A stretch of 64,000 nt of DNA from contig NC_058092.1 of NCBI RefSeq assembly GCF_020171115.1, forward strand, positions 22,104,001 through 22,168,000, written 5' to 3'. The notes under the pieces were generated by a model that did no database searches, was not told the DNA's origin, and saw only the letters and a program-made list of their open reading frames with translations. A program made the translations under genes and the position numbers. This document shows positions 22,430 to 32,260 of this stretch, piece after piece. Source of the stretch: Neogale vison (lineage: Eukaryota > Chordata > Mammalia > Carnivora > Mustelidae). How positions within the stretch are numbered: the stretch's first letter is position 1; each line of letters begins with the position of its first letter.

Positions 22430-24140
22430 TAGTAGCTCAGGACTTCCTGCTCTCAGACTTCTCTTATTTGAGTGAAAAATAAATTTTTAATTGGTTTAAG
22501 ACCTTATTTTCTGTATCCTTGTTTCTAGCAGCTGAACGCATTTTCTAAAACTGGAGCAGTGTCGAGGTTGGCTGAGATAAGGTAAAACCCCAGATAATCC
22601 ACAGGAACTTTAATAGAATTGTTAAATAAATAGCAACTTCTCTTAGTGCAAGGGAAAGTAGGATAGGCCTAAGAGGAACTAAGCCAAGACCTTTAAATAA
22701 AAGATTTCTATAAAATAAGAGTCAGCTGGATGGGAGCTTGCCTTTGTAGCCAGGCTGTGTATGTATAAATGTGGCACATGGCATGAGTGGTTTGTCAGGG
22801 CAATGGGGTCACTTGACCTCGGGGAGGGGTCAAAGGGTTGTTCTCAATTACCTTCTAGAACACAAGTGTTGACAGTGTATTCACTTGGGTCTAATCAGGA
22901 GATAGAAACCACATGGTGATTTAGGCAGGGCAAGTGTAATATCAAACATGATTAAACTATAATAAAGAGTAACTGTAAGATAAAGGAAACTTTATGTGGT
23001 CCCCTAGGACTGAAGAAGAGTATTCAAGGAAGGACAACATTGGAACAGTTCTAGCTCTTCAAGGATGGTTTGGACCTCAGAGAAAAGGTAGTTGTAGATC
23101 CCTGGATGGCAGAGACTTTTTGTGGTTTGCTAGGTCAGAGCTGGTCTGCAGGACCCAGGCAAGCAGGGGACAACCCTCTGCTGCAGCAAGGAGCAGTTGG
23201 TGGCTGGGCATGAAGGCAAGCAGAGGGAGTCTGTGTGCTGGTGTTGGTGGGGGAGGATCACCAGAGGGTGATCACCAGGTTAGGATGGGGCTGCAAAGTC
23301 ATGAGAGAATGCATGTTTGGGGTCATGGATGGGGCCAGGTATGGCCAGATGTCCTTAGATCCATCCTGTTGACTGACTGTGAGGCTGGTGAAACTAGCGG
23401 GAGAAGTCCCTTCCTCCTGCAGTGTTCCTCAATCACTTTTTGCTGAGAAAGCTTAATGTTATTCTCACTGTAAAGGAGAAATACCTAAAAAATTTTAACC
23501 TACTATTATAGATCAAGTGTTGAAGAGTGAACTTGGAGCTGAGAGGCAATCATGTGATAACTGGTACAATAGTTCCACTTGAGTGAGACTGGAAGTCAGG
23601 ATGCCTGGACTTCCCTGTGACCTTAAGCTAGTCCCTTCTCATCCTTTGCTTCAGTTTCCTATGTGCTAAATGAGAGGAGTTGGGTGAGAGAGTGTCTGTT
23701 TCTTTCTGATCTAAGGACCACTGACATGACTGTGTGGGCTGTTGTGGTATGTGGGAGTCCTGGAAATATTGACAGAAGTAAGAACCTTCCCTAAGCTGAC
23801 CATCCATTGCCTCCCTGACTCCTGTAGCTACCCAGAACATGGGTGTCACAGAGTCAACCCCCATCTGGGTCAGGGCTTCCCTGTGCAGAGTCTGTACCTG
23901 GTGGCATGAAAGTCTCCAAACTATTGTCTCTAACACTGTCTCTGTCTAACCCTCCCATGGCAGGAGAATCAACAGAGGGGGTGGTGATGTCAATGGAATG
24001 AGTGTGCTACCTTGTACTTCATTTTCTCATCAAATTTTTGATGAGAACTTAGTGGCCTTCTAGTTCTATCCCTTGCTTGGTGCTTGGATTCCTTCTATAC
24101 AGCCATTGTCATCCAGAAATATAATTTTACTGTGATTAGT
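22430..24140. other. No gene recognised
   Basis: Unassigned sequence, moderately AT-rich at the start. A 150-codon plus-strand frame at 22994-23446 has no domain, no splice logic and no repeated structure, and is not accepted as coding. Confidence 0.35.
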
Positions 24141-24147
24141 GTTGGTA

Positions 24148-24287
24148 AATCATCATCATCACCATTCTCCTTCTCATCATCACCATCATCTCCATCACCA
24201 CCATCATCATCACCATCATTTCCATCATCACCATCATCATCACCACCATTATCATCACCATTGACATCATCATCACTGCCACTTATT
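24148..24287. repeat. Imperfect (TCA)n trinucleotide repeat
   Basis: About 140 bases of TCATCATCACCATC-type triplets with point changes. The minus strand gives an aspartate/glycine-rich frame and the plus strand a serine-rich one, neither of them real. Confidence 0.97.
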
Positions 24288-24339
24288 AATACCCTATATG
24301 TGCTAGGCACAGTGCTAGGTATTTCACATATCTATTGAA

Positions 24340-24475
24340 GAATCTAAGGAGATAGGTGTTGGTTCTAATTTACAGAAAAGTAAAGTGGCCCAAGGAAGCA
24401 CAGATAATAAGCAAAAAAGGGAAAATGGTCTGAATTCAGATTTGTCTGATTCCAAAATCTGACTTCTATATGCTC
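24340..24475 (+). repeat. MIR3-type SINE fragment
   Basis: Segments tctaatttacagaaaagtaa, gtggcccaaggaagcacag and cagatttgtctgattccaaa follow the MIR3 order. Confidence 0.75.
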
Positions 24476-24734
24476 CTCCTTGCAGCTCTGGGAGCTGATC
24501 CCTGCTGTGCACTCCAGTGTGGAGAGCTGCCAGGAAGCCACTCTGTCTTCAGCCCATGCCAACAGCTATCCTGTGGCCTCACTCACTGGTCCTTGTTCTG
24601 ACCTTCTGGGGGCTGCTGGGTGTGCCCAACTTCAAGTCCATGTGACAGCCTTTCTGAAGTTGGAGGTGGGCTCTTGTATCCACCCAAGCTTCCTCATTTT
24701 TAGGATGAACATTCCATTCCTTCAATAACTCTAT

Positions 24735-25332
24735 GTATGAATGACCACTTACTTTTCATGCCCTGCTTGATCTAACCCTGGTCCTCCTGAACTTCTGTGA
24801 TTCCCTCCTCTCCAACAGCTTCTGTGCCCCCAGCAGCTACAGCAATCTGAAAGTCCAAATGAGATCTCACTGCTCTCTTGCTCAAAGCTGCAATGAATTC
24901 CTTCAATGTTGAAAATAAAACCCAACTTCTCCATGGCCTGCAGAACCTAAATGATCTTCCTTCCACTGACTCCTCATATCTGTCTCCTCCTGTCTTTCCC
25001 CACATGCTCTGCTCCAGCACATGGACCTCTCCATTGGCTTCACACCCATCATAGTCACTTCTATTTCACGGCCTCTGCATCTGCTGCTCCCTGTGACTGG
25101 TTTATACTCCTGACTATTATCACAACAGTATTTCCTCACTTTATTCAAGTGTCTTCTCAAATATCACCTCCTCAGAGAGGACTTCCTTGACCACCCCCTC
25201 TAGGGAAGCCATCTCATCTCTAGACTCTTTCCATGCTTATCACTTTCTAATAGGTAGTTGTTTGTTTATTATCTGTCTTCCCTACTGGAATGAAAGCTCC
25301 AGGAATGCAAGCTCCAGGAATGCAGGGATTTT
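24735..25332 (+). repeat. L2 LINE, 3' half, part 1
   Basis: Long L2 in plus orientation: ctgatcta-type start, ctgctctcttgctcaaagct, ccttccactgactcctca, catgctctgctccagcacat, ctcctcagagaggacttcc, ttgaccaccccctctaggga, tactggaatgaaagctccag. It is split by a young L1 at 25333 and continues at 25554. Confidence 0.92.
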
Positions 25333-25537
25333 TTTTTTCCAATTTATTTATTTTCAGAAAAACAGTATTCATTATTTTTTCACCACACCCAGTGCTCCAT
25401 GCAAGCTGTGCCCTCTATAATACCCACCACCTGGTACCCCCAACCTCCCACCACCCCTGCCACTGCAAACCCCTCAGATTGTTTTTCAGAGTCCATAGTC
25501 TCTCATGGTTCATCTCCCCTTCCAATTTACCCAAAAG
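25333..25537 (-). mobile_element. Young carnivore L1, 5'-truncated
   Basis: The 3' UTR of the carnivore L1 family in reverse, recognised from aatacccaccacctggtac, cccctcagattgtttttcag, agtccatagtctctcatggt. Only the last ~200 bases inserted. A perfect 16-bp target duplication ggaatgcagggatttt lies at 25317-25332 and 25538-25553, showing a recent event inside the older L2. Confidence 0.96.
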
Positions 25538-25553
25538 GGAATGCAGGGATTTT

Positions 25554-25640
25554 GTCCATCTTTTTTACTTCTGCATCTTCAAGCATTTAAAAGAGGGTTT
25601 AGTACTTGGTAGGATTCTAACAAATACTTGTGAAATTAAT
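25554..25640 (+). repeat. L2 LINE, part 2 (3' end)
   Basis: Continues the interrupted L2: gtccatcttttttacttctg, catctt..tagtacttggtaggattc, taacaaatacttgtgaa. Confidence 0.85.
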
Positions 25641-25839
25641 TAATTGATCAATCGATATAACCTTATTCCATATACTTCTCAGCTTGGAGAATCTGCCTTT
25701 AGGCTGTGTTCAACTTATCCCTGAGCCTCTTGTGTGACTCTGACAGTACAAGGGCCTGAGCCTCCTGGTTGAATCAGATTCTCTCCTCCCTTTGTCTAGA
25801 TTCCCTATTTTTATTTACATGGCCTAAAAAAAGAGCAGG

Positions 25840-26045
25840 ATACTCAGAGAAGTGTGTTGACTTGAGAGTCAACAGAATGAAGTTCAAATCTCAGCTCGAC
25901 CACTTACTGGCTCTACATTACTTAGCTTTTCTGAGGGTATGTTTTCTTTGGTGTAAAATGGTACTAATAATACCAACCATGTGAACGTGCAAGGAGAGAG
26001 AGATAATGGAAATGCCTAGTACAGAGTAAGCACATGGGAGCTACA
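25840..26045 (+). repeat. MIR SINE
   Basis: Includes agaagtgtgttgacttgaga, caaatctcagctcgaccact, tactggctctacattactta, and ggaaatgcctagtacagagt in MIR order. Confidence 0.85.
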
Positions 26046-26685
26046 AACTATTACTACATTGTTGTTATTACTACTCTCCCTCCATCTTGCAGGAAGGACC
26101 TTGGTTGGGACTGGACTGGATGGGGGCAGTGTGTGTGGGGAGAGCCGTGAAGGGGCAGGTGACATGAGAGATGTGCCCTTCACAGGCTCATACTGAGCCC
26201 TTTCTTTGTCAGTTTCATCTCAAGGCTTGTCTCCCTCCCCTGTCCCCGGGCTGCTGATTTATTTTACACTGCATGTTTAACTCACTAGTGCATGTTAAAT
26301 CTCATCGTGTGAGTCTCTATCAACAGCTCTGGCCTGTGGGGATGTTCTTTCCCACCTTGGTCCAACACACTTGCTTTCCTTCCGAAAGCCTGTCACCTAC
26401 AAAACTGAAGAGCCCATCCCCTCCCCAGTGGAGTGACTGTGAATGATGGTGTGGGCCTCTTGCTCCCTGGTGGACTGAGGGCTCCTGGTAGGTGGGGACT
26501 ATATCTGACACTACAGTAGATTCTCCCTCAGGAAGCTCCAGGCAGGGCCAGGATCAAAGTGATGCATCAATAGCATGAGGGGGCAGGGGCAGCGAGTGCT
26601 GTCTCCTGATTTTGTAATTTGGATTAAGGGATGTTGGGCTGGGAAGTCACTGAAATAGGTTGTATCCTCTGGCCAGTGCAGAGAC
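26046..26685. other. Unique sequence with possible conserved element
   Basis: No repeat identified. The patch 26200-26320 (gctgatttattttacactgc, gcatgtttaactcactagt) is distinct in composition from its surroundings and could be a non-coding conserved element. No coding evidence. Confidence 0.3.
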
Positions 26686-26689
26686 TGAG

Positions 26690-26800
26690 TCACAGAGAGT
26701 TGGTGGGGATGGCGGATAGAGTACTTACAGTCAGTTTTCCATGTGGAGAAACTGAGGCCCAGAAACAGGAAGTGTCTTCCCCAGGGACACAGCAAGTTTG
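26690..26800 (+). repeat. MIR3-type SINE fragment
   Basis: Shows gtggagaaactgaggcccag and gtcttccccagggacacagc, standard MIR3 words. Confidence 0.75.
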
Positions 26801-26989
26801 TGAGAGAGTGGGGAATGACTGGGGTCCCTACCAGCCAGCCCACTCCTCCTCCCACTTCTCCCCTTGTGGAAACCCAAGACTGGGACAGGGCTGGGCTTGG
26901 TTCTTTGGGAGTATCCCAGCTGGGCTGTGTCCATCTCTGTTGGTGATTGTAAATGGGGAGCCCTTTCGGCAGGCCCGGCGCCATGCAAG

Positions 26990-27100
26990 GCACTTACCAC
27001 TATCTTGTCTGATCCTACCAGGGTCATCCCCATTTTACAGATGGGAACCGAAACCTAGAGAGAGAGCTGACTTGCCCAGAGTATTGCAGCTGTGGAGTGA
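26990..27100 (+). repeat. MIR3-type SINE fragment
   Basis: Contains ccccattttacagatgggaa, acctagagagagagctgact and tgcccagagtattgcagctg. Confidence 0.85.
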
Positions 27101-27435
27101 GAGCCCCATTACTCACTTCTCCTGTCTGTTGGCTTTTCATAGCACTTGCTAACTGCTGACCTCCCAACACAGGCCTATGAGTGAATCTTTTGAATTTCCT
27201 TCAGTTCTGTGACCAAGAAGATCAGGGGCCCCAACCCTCGCTCCCCAGATAGTGATGGGCACTGACTCTCCTCCCTGCTCCTGATCTTGACCTGCCAGGT
27301 GGACTGGTATCTAGCCTTCTCGGCATCTGTGCTCCAGCCCCAAGTCTCCTCCTCATGTCCTGCCTTGCTCCACCTGTGCCCTGTCTCCTCTCCTGATTTC
27401 TTCTCCTAAAACCCACTTCCCTGACCTGACCCCAG
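27101..27435. other. Unique sequence upstream of candidate exons
   Basis: No repeat recognised. The sequence ends in cctgacctgaccccag, a plausible 3' splice site for the candidate exon that follows. No further exon could be supported here. Confidence 0.3.
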
Positions 27436-27610
27436 AGGCTGGCAGAGGCTCTTGGAGCCTTGGCATTTGTCTTCTTTCTTCTGGCCTTGACCCTGATTTA
27501 TACCCTGACCAAACGGAACTTGCCATCTGTAATCCTGCAAGGGGAAGGTCAGAGGGGGGATCCCTCCTTAGTCTACAAGCTCCCCACCCTGGGACCTCCT
27601 GAAGGCTCAG
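27436..27610 (+). CDS. Candidate exon encoding a possible transmembrane segment
   Basis: A 175-nt open segment lies between a good acceptor (cctgaccccag) and donor (tcag|gtatgg); an in-frame TGA sits just upstream of the acceptor. Its 58 codons encode a strongly hydrophobic stretch of about 20 residues (ALGALAFVFFLLALTLIYTL) followed by a basic TKR, as in a stop-transfer segment, then a polar region ending at ..GPPEGS. It leaves the frame at phase 1, which the next candidate exon accepts. I do not recognise the protein. Against it: the hydrophobic residues come from a pyrimidine-rich run, no upstream exon or start codon could be supported, and 58 open codons can occur by chance. It lies about 500 bases from minus-strand phosphatase remnants but on the opposite strand, so it is not part of them. 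Confidence 0.28.
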
Positions 27611-27704
27611 GTATGGCCTGACTAGCAGCTCTAGCAGCTCTTCTAGGCCAGTCCCAGCCAGACTCTAAAACTCGGGTCCGGCTACCTGATGAAGCTCTCT
27701 GCAG

Positions 27705-27743
27705 ATTCAATCACTCCCAACAGACCCCTCCAGCCCCTTCCTG
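27705..27743 (+). CDS. Candidate small exon following the membrane-segment exon
   Basis: A 39-nt segment between a good acceptor (gaagctctctgcag) and a consensus donor (cctg|gtaagt). It keeps the phase-1 frame of the preceding candidate exon and adds a proline-rich stretch (SITPNRPLQPLPG). The intron would be only 94 bases, short but workable. If the downstream ttcctag were used as the next acceptor, translation would stop almost at once. Unidentified and dependent on the exon before it. Confidence 0.22.
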
Positions 27744-28150
27744 GTAAGTTCAGTGTGATCTGAGATTCAGGGTCTTCTGGTTCCTAGGCTGATCCCAAGT
27801 GGCTGGGTTCAGGTGTCAAGGTCCCCAGGAGGGGGCGGGCCTGTCCCAGCAGCTTCTCATCTAGCACCAGGGAGACCCAACATAACCCTTCCCAGCTCAG
27901 AGACCCACAGGGCTGGAAGAACCCCCAGAGAGCCTCCTCTCTAGGACCCCAGGTGTGCAGATGGACACACAGAGGAGGAGCACTGGCTTTGATGCCCCGA
28001 ATTGAGGAGCCCTGGAGGGGAGGGGATCATCCCATAGGTTTGTTCCCAGGAAGATGGGCAGGGGCACAGAGGGGACCCTCCCAGAGTCTTCAGCCCTCCA
28101 CCCTCAGTCCCTGGGGATTTTACTGAATGGTATGCTTTGCCCACAGCCCT
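27744..28150. other. Unique sequence between candidate exons and phosphatase remnant
   Basis: No repeat recognised. No further second-phosphatase-domain exon could be found on the minus strand here, though one would be expected downstream of the remnant at 28151-28320 in an intact gene. Confidence 0.35.
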
Positions 28151-28320
28151 CCCATCAGCTAGGGGCCCATTTATGTAGATGTTGGGATCCCCACTGGTAG
28201 AGCTAAGGAAGGGCTGACAGTGGTCAGGTGGCAGGACATCGATGGTGTGTCCTTGTTGAAGTTCTGGAGAAGAATACCATGCTGTCCTTCCACATCCATC
28301 GCCGGCATGGCCAAGTTCAG
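28151..28320 (-). pseudogene. PTPRU-like: Remnant exon of PTPRU-like second phosphatase domain (D2)
   Basis: On the minus strand this encodes, in two frames, the opening of a receptor phosphatase D2 domain. Visible pieces are LN..P..MDVE, then ILLQNFNKD, then VLPPDHCQPFLSSTSGD and YINGPLADG. R2B-class phosphatases have the pattern D-x-L-P-P-D-R-C-L-P-F-L-I and Y-I-N-A-A-L at this place, and PTPRU is the closest in my recollection because of its ST-x-GD between them. The frame changes before VLPP through a loss of about two bases. The 5' boundary lacks an AG acceptor and no clear donor follows. In intact R2B proteins D2 is catalytically weak or inactive. Decayed, so it cannot make a working domain. 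PTPRM, PTPRK and PTPRT are the alternatives. Confidence 0.75.
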
Positions 28321-28600
28321 CAGAGGTCAAACCCTGGGTCCCCCTGCCAAGCCCCCTCTGGTGGACTCCCACCTGCTCCCGCAGTGGAGTCGGCGGAATC
28401 TCAGGCATGGGCCTCTGAGTTGGTTTCTTCCTCTCGGCATTCCAGCCTTCCCAGAAGCCCAGCAAAGAAGAAAGGCAGTGGTCAACCCCTCCTCTGGGAT
28501 CAAGTGGGCAGGTTGGAGGGCTGAGCCACAGTGAAGGCTGGGTCAGGGCCAACACTGGGGCTTTCATTTACCTTTGATCAGCAAGGAAGTAGGGTTCAAA
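28321..28600. other. Gap where the first phosphatase domain should lie (part 1)
   Basis: On the minus strand an intact R2B gene would have about seven exons of the catalytic D1 domain between the two flanking remnants. None can be seen here: there is no HC-x5-R-type or WPDHG-type signature in any frame. Unassigned GC-rich sequence otherwise. Confidence 0.5.
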
Positions 28601-28960
28601 ACCAAGGTAGAGGGTCAGAGAGGGAAATGATGGGCTCGGGAAGAAGATCAAGTTCAGAGTAATTGTCAGATAAGGGGCAGGTTTAGGATTAGAGTCAAAA
28701 TCAGGTAAGTATTAGGATGAGGTTTCAGATCAAAACCCAGAAGGTACAGTCAGGGTCACATTATGACTGGTATAATCAAGGGTCATGGTCGACATTCTCA
28801 TGGAGACTAGATTGAGATCCAAGGTCAGAGTTCAAAACAGCCTGAGCATGGGAGTCAGAGTCCAGGTCAGTTTGGGTTGGGGTTGAGGGTTCAGGGTGAA
28901 GGCCAAAGGAATTAGCTGATCAGAGTAGGGGTGAGGTCAGATCAGGGTCTGGGTCCACAG
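28601..28960. repeat. Degenerate short-period repeat rich in GGTCAG/AGGTCA words
   Basis: Recurring words gggtcagag, agttcagag, gtcagggtcac, caagggtcatggtc, ccaaggtcagagttc, gtgaggtcagatcagggtc occur every 10-25 bases over some 350 bases. It looks like a very worn minisatellite with a unit near GGTCAGAGTCA. By chance it carries several AGGTCA-like nuclear receptor half-sites. Not coding. Confidence 0.6.
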
Positions 28961-29018
28961 CAAGCAGGAGCCAGGCGGGGCCCCGGCAAGGCGTCCTGGC
29001 TGGCTGTGGACCCCGCGC

Positions 29019-29187
29019 TTTGTACTCCTGCTTGAAGCCATAGCCCTCGGCCATCTTCATCTGGTCGATGTGCTGCAGGGTGCAGCTGCTCTCTGTGGTA
29101 TGGGGAGCCCTTCCGGCCACAGGGATGCCGTGGGGAGCCCCCCAAGCAGGCTGTTGGTCTCAGTGACCCCACTGCTGCGCTGGTCTC
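29019..29187 (-). pseudogene. PTPRU-like: Remnant juxtamembrane exon of a PTPRU-like receptor phosphatase
   Basis: Minus strand. A strong acceptor (tctctctgactgcag) precedes DQRSSGVTETNSLLGG, then in the next frame GSPRHPCGRKGSPYH..QLHPA, then in a third frame LQHIDQMKMAEGYGFKQEY. In R2B phosphatases this is the juxtamembrane segment leading into the catalytic D1 domain (..VADLLQHI-NQMK..YGFK-EYE). The C-G-R-K-G-S-P-Y-H block points to PTPRU in particular. Two lesions break the frame: one extra base after LL, and loss of about 23 bases (the region for the V-x-V-A-D-L part) between two CTGC words. The 3' end reads GAGTAC then AAAG without a clear donor. Retained acceptor argues for an unprocessed copy and not an mRNA-derived one. 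Confidence 0.85.
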
Positions 29188-29339
29188 CTGCAGTCAGAGA
29201 GAGGAAAGGGGGTTCCTGATGCACACTGCCCTCAGCGTGGGGTGCCCCATTTGGACTCGGGGTGAGGGAGGGGTGCATGGTCAATGTGGATGTGGTTCCC
29301 AGAGCCAAGCAACCCTGCTGGGCCCACCCTGTGCACCCC

Positions 29340-29440
29340 GGGGCAAGTCCCTTCCCGTCTGCATTTGTTTTTCCATCTGTAACATGAGCAGGCTGGGTCA
29401 TATGGTCTCTGAGGGCCCTTCTGGCCCAGCCCTTCTGGCC
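29340..29440 (+). repeat. MIR SINE fragment
   Basis: Carries gcaagtcccttcccgtctgc, tttgtttttccatctgtaac, atgagcaggctgggtc and tggtctctgagggccc, a MIR variant 3' part. Confidence 0.65.
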
Positions 29441-29785
29441 CTGCTGTGATCCTGGGGTCCCCTGACTCCCTCCTGTTGCTCCCCAGCCTGGACCACCCCT
29501 CTGTGACTTCCCTGAACTGCCTGCAGGGGGCAGCACTCAGCAGAGTCCGGGAGAGCCCCCCTCTTCTCCCCCTCTTCCAGAGAAAAATCTGGAACAATTG
29601 GCAACTCCCAGTAATTACCCCCATTCAAAGACAAGCAAATCCCGAAATTAGCTGCTGCTGCCACCCCCTCCACAGATTAACGGGAGACACCTGAATAGCA
29701 GCTTTTCTCCTGCGCCAGCATTTCCATTGTCAGCCTGGGCGGTGGCCTCAGCCAACTGGGGAACATGTTGAGAGGTTCACAGAGA
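29441..29785. other. Unique sequence, no gene recognised
   Basis: GC-rich. Open frames of 80-160 codons on the minus strand overlap the MIR and the phosphatase remnant in wrong frames and are not accepted. Confidence 0.35.
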
Positions 29786-29832
29786 CACTCATACGCACTC
29801 ACAGACACACTCACACACATACACACACACTC
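29786..29832. repeat. CA-rich simple repeat
   Basis: Short run of cacactcacacacatacacac, imperfect (CA)n with T interruptions. Confidence 0.9.
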
Positions 29833-30004
29833 TGGGAAAACTATCCCTTCCCTCCATGCCCACCTGCTCCCCGCTCTCTGGTCAGCATCCCCAAGGACAT
29901 CCCACCCTGGTCCCCCAGCTCAGGACCCGGGACTGAGCAAAGTGCCTGGCTCAGTCACACTCGCCTCTGGACACTCACTCATGCAAACGTAGGACTCAAC
30001 TTAT

Positions 30005-30160
30005 GTTGTTTTTCTTCTCAGGAATCATAGTCCTGAGCTGCCTGTTGTCCAAGACCTGAAAACAGTTTTTCATATATTTTGAGCTATTTTCAGTTGCTTA
30101 CAGTGGAAAGGAAGGAAGCCACCTGTTACCCTATCATGACCAGAAGCCCCACCAAGGCTT
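30005..30160 (-). repeat. L1M/HAL1 3' fragment
   Basis: Plus-strand landmarks ttctcaggaatcatagtcct, gagctgcctgttgtccaaga, cctgaaaacagtttttcata are the complement of an old L1-type 3' region. Confidence 0.65.
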
Positions 30161-30468
30161 AGAAAGAAGTGACTTGCCCAACACAATGTCCCAAGGTTTC
30201 TTCCAGAGAACATTAGTTATACAAGATGATGACGTGGTGGTCCACCTACAAAAGAAACCAAATGAATAGACATTCTGCTTACAAAAAATGAATTTGGAAA
30301 AGTTCTGGTTTGAACAAAATCAAATAGGTCTGTTCCCTGAAGGACATTTCAGGAACTTGAACACACTAATGCCCATTGTGAATCTTCACAAGGAGAATGG
30401 AAGTAGCCACGCTCCCCAAATTTCTTTTAGCAGGGAGAGCTTTATTGGTTTCACAAAACATCTCTAGA

Positions 30469-30718
30469 ATAAGAATAAATGAAACAAGATGGGATTGGGG
30501 GGGAGAAAAACCATAAGTGACTCTTAATCTCACAAAACAAACTAGGGGTTGCTGGGGGGGGGTTGGGAGAAGAGGGGTGGGGTTATGAACATTGGGGAGG
30601 GTATGTGCTATGGTGAGTGCTGTGAAGTGTGTAAACCTGGCGATTCATATACCTGTACTCCGGGGGTTAAAAATATACTATATGTTTATAAAAAATAAAA
30701 AACTAAAAAAAAAAACCC
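30469..30718 (+). mobile_element. Young carnivore L1, 5'-truncated
   Basis: Last 250 bases of the carnivore L1 family: accataagtgactcttaatc, tctcacaaaacaaactaggg, ggtatgtgctatggtgag, tgctgtgaagtgtgtaaacc, tggcgattcatatacctgta, then an A-rich tail with AATAAA. Target duplication aacatctctaga at 30457-30468 and 30719-30730. Confidence 0.96.
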
Positions 30719-30749
30719 AACATCTCTAGAGAAACATGTGATGTGATGA

Positions 30750-30960
30750 AGAAGGGAGACTCTGGATTAAGACCCTGTTTGAGTTTGAATCTCAGTTCTG
30801 CCACTTCCTGGCTGTGGGTCCTTGGGAAGGTTACTAGGCCTTTTCAAACCACAATTTTCATGAATGCCAGATGAGGAGAAAGTCATTACTATCCAATAAA
30901 GGTATTAGGATCATTAAATGAGATGAGACATGAGAAATACCCAGTCCACTGTTGGCAAAG
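30750..30960 (+). repeat. MIR SINE
   Basis: Follows MIR from tctggattaagaccctgttt through gaatctcagttctgccactt, cctggctgtgggtccttggg and cattaaatgagatgagacat. Confidence 0.88.
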
Positions 30961-31945
30961 GATGAATGCCCACAGACAGCCCTCAGAATTCACTGTGGTC
31001 AGCAATCTTGAGTCCCCAAAGCCCGGGGGCAGCTTCTTGAGGAAAGAAGAAGCCAACAAGAGTGGAGCTTGCCCTGAATTTCATCTGCTTTAGTGGGAGA
31101 GTTTGGATGAGGACATGAAAGGTAGCATGGGTGAAGGAAGGATCTAAAAGAGAAGGCTTAGTCAACACATAAAACATGCACTCAGATTTCAAGAGAGAAT
31201 TGTCTCCTGCTCAGGGAACTCTCAGGAGCTCCAAAAGCAGGGCTGGGGAGACAAAGGATTGCACATGATCTTTCTGGAGGCAAACTGACAGCTCAAGGGA
31301 GAGCTTTCCAGGTGGAGGAGGAGGTGGAGGGTCCAGGAAGGTTCTGGCAGCTCTCGGTGGCTCAGCAAGTGGACCAGCATCAGCTCAGGGCTGCTGAGCA
31401 AGAGAAAACAGCACCACCAGGTCAGGGCAATGTCAGGAGGCTGGAGCAAATCTGGGCAGCCTCCGGGCTGAGTCCAAAGACAACACAAGCCAGCAGAGAC
31501 AAGTACAAGTGCAAATACAGCCAGGGGCCTGGCCAGGATGCTGGATGCTGCTGCTGTCCTTGGTCCTGTGTACCCTGAGCCAAGGACGATGCGCTCTCCT
31601 GAAGCAACACATAGAGAAGAGGCAGCAGCATCAGAATTCACACCCCGGCCCCGGGGGGACTCTGGGGTCCTGGGGCCCATCAGGTTTCCCTCGTTGTCCT
31701 GCTCCCTGACAGAGGAGCACTTGCAGGAATGAAAGAAATGGACACTTACTTGGCAAACCATCTGGGTGGAATCCACTGGTACCCGCCAGAGTCAAGAGCT
31801 CGGGATGGATGGGACCCAGGAGAACCCCAGAGGGCTTTCCCAGGCAGTGCTTTGGAGTCAGTCGGGCTCAAATTCCAGTAGTGTGGGAAGTTCCCAGCAA
31901 GCTCCCTCCCACCAGCCTGCCACGACTTGCCTGATAGGATACACT
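30961..31945. other. Unique sequence, no gene recognised
   Basis: No repeat recognised. The minus strand has a 184-codon open frame (31222-31776) with one hydrophobic stretch near its middle, but no start context, splice logic or family match was seen. It does not fit the membrane span expected for the PTPRU-like remnants, which should lie upstream of 38,294 on this strand. Confidence 0.35.
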
Positions 31946-31949
31946 GATT

Positions 31950-32245
31950 TTATAAATAAACATTTTATTTTACAATAGGTACAATAGATTGTGATTTACA
32001 GAAAAGTTACAGATAGTGCAAAGAATTCCCATTACTTCCGACCCAATTTCTCCATTATTACATCTTCCAAATGGTGTATTTGCTACAAATAATGAATATT
32101 GATACATTATTATTAACTAAAGCCTATACTTTGTTGGGATTTCCTTTTTTTTTTTTAACCTAGTGTCCTTTCTACTGTTCCAGGATCCCATAGATGATAC
32201 CATATTACATTTTGTCACCATGGCTATTTGTGTTCTCTGGGTTGC
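31950..32245 (-). repeat. Old L1 3' UTR fragment, part 1
   Basis: Complement of an L1M 3' UTR, from gatttacagaaaagttacag, aaagaattcccattacttc, ttaactaaagcctatacttt and ctgttccaggatcccataga. Interrupted by a SINE at 32261 and resuming at 32471. Confidence 0.75.
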
Positions 32246-32260
32246 GACATTCCTCATTTT

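Noticed and set aside
24095..24338. Aspartate- and serine-rich frames
   Set aside because: Produced by the TCA trinucleotide repeat.
27941..28567. 208-codon minus-strand frame as an intact gene
   Set aside because: Only its middle part (about 28,151-28,250) is phosphatase-like; the rest is read-through in intron-like sequence, and the true homology changes frame.
31222..31776. 184-codon minus-strand frame with a hydrophobic stretch, considered as the PTPRU-like membrane exon
   Set aside because: Wrong place: the membrane exon must lie upstream of the microexon at 38.3 kb on the minus strand. Residues also do not match beyond general hydrophobicity.
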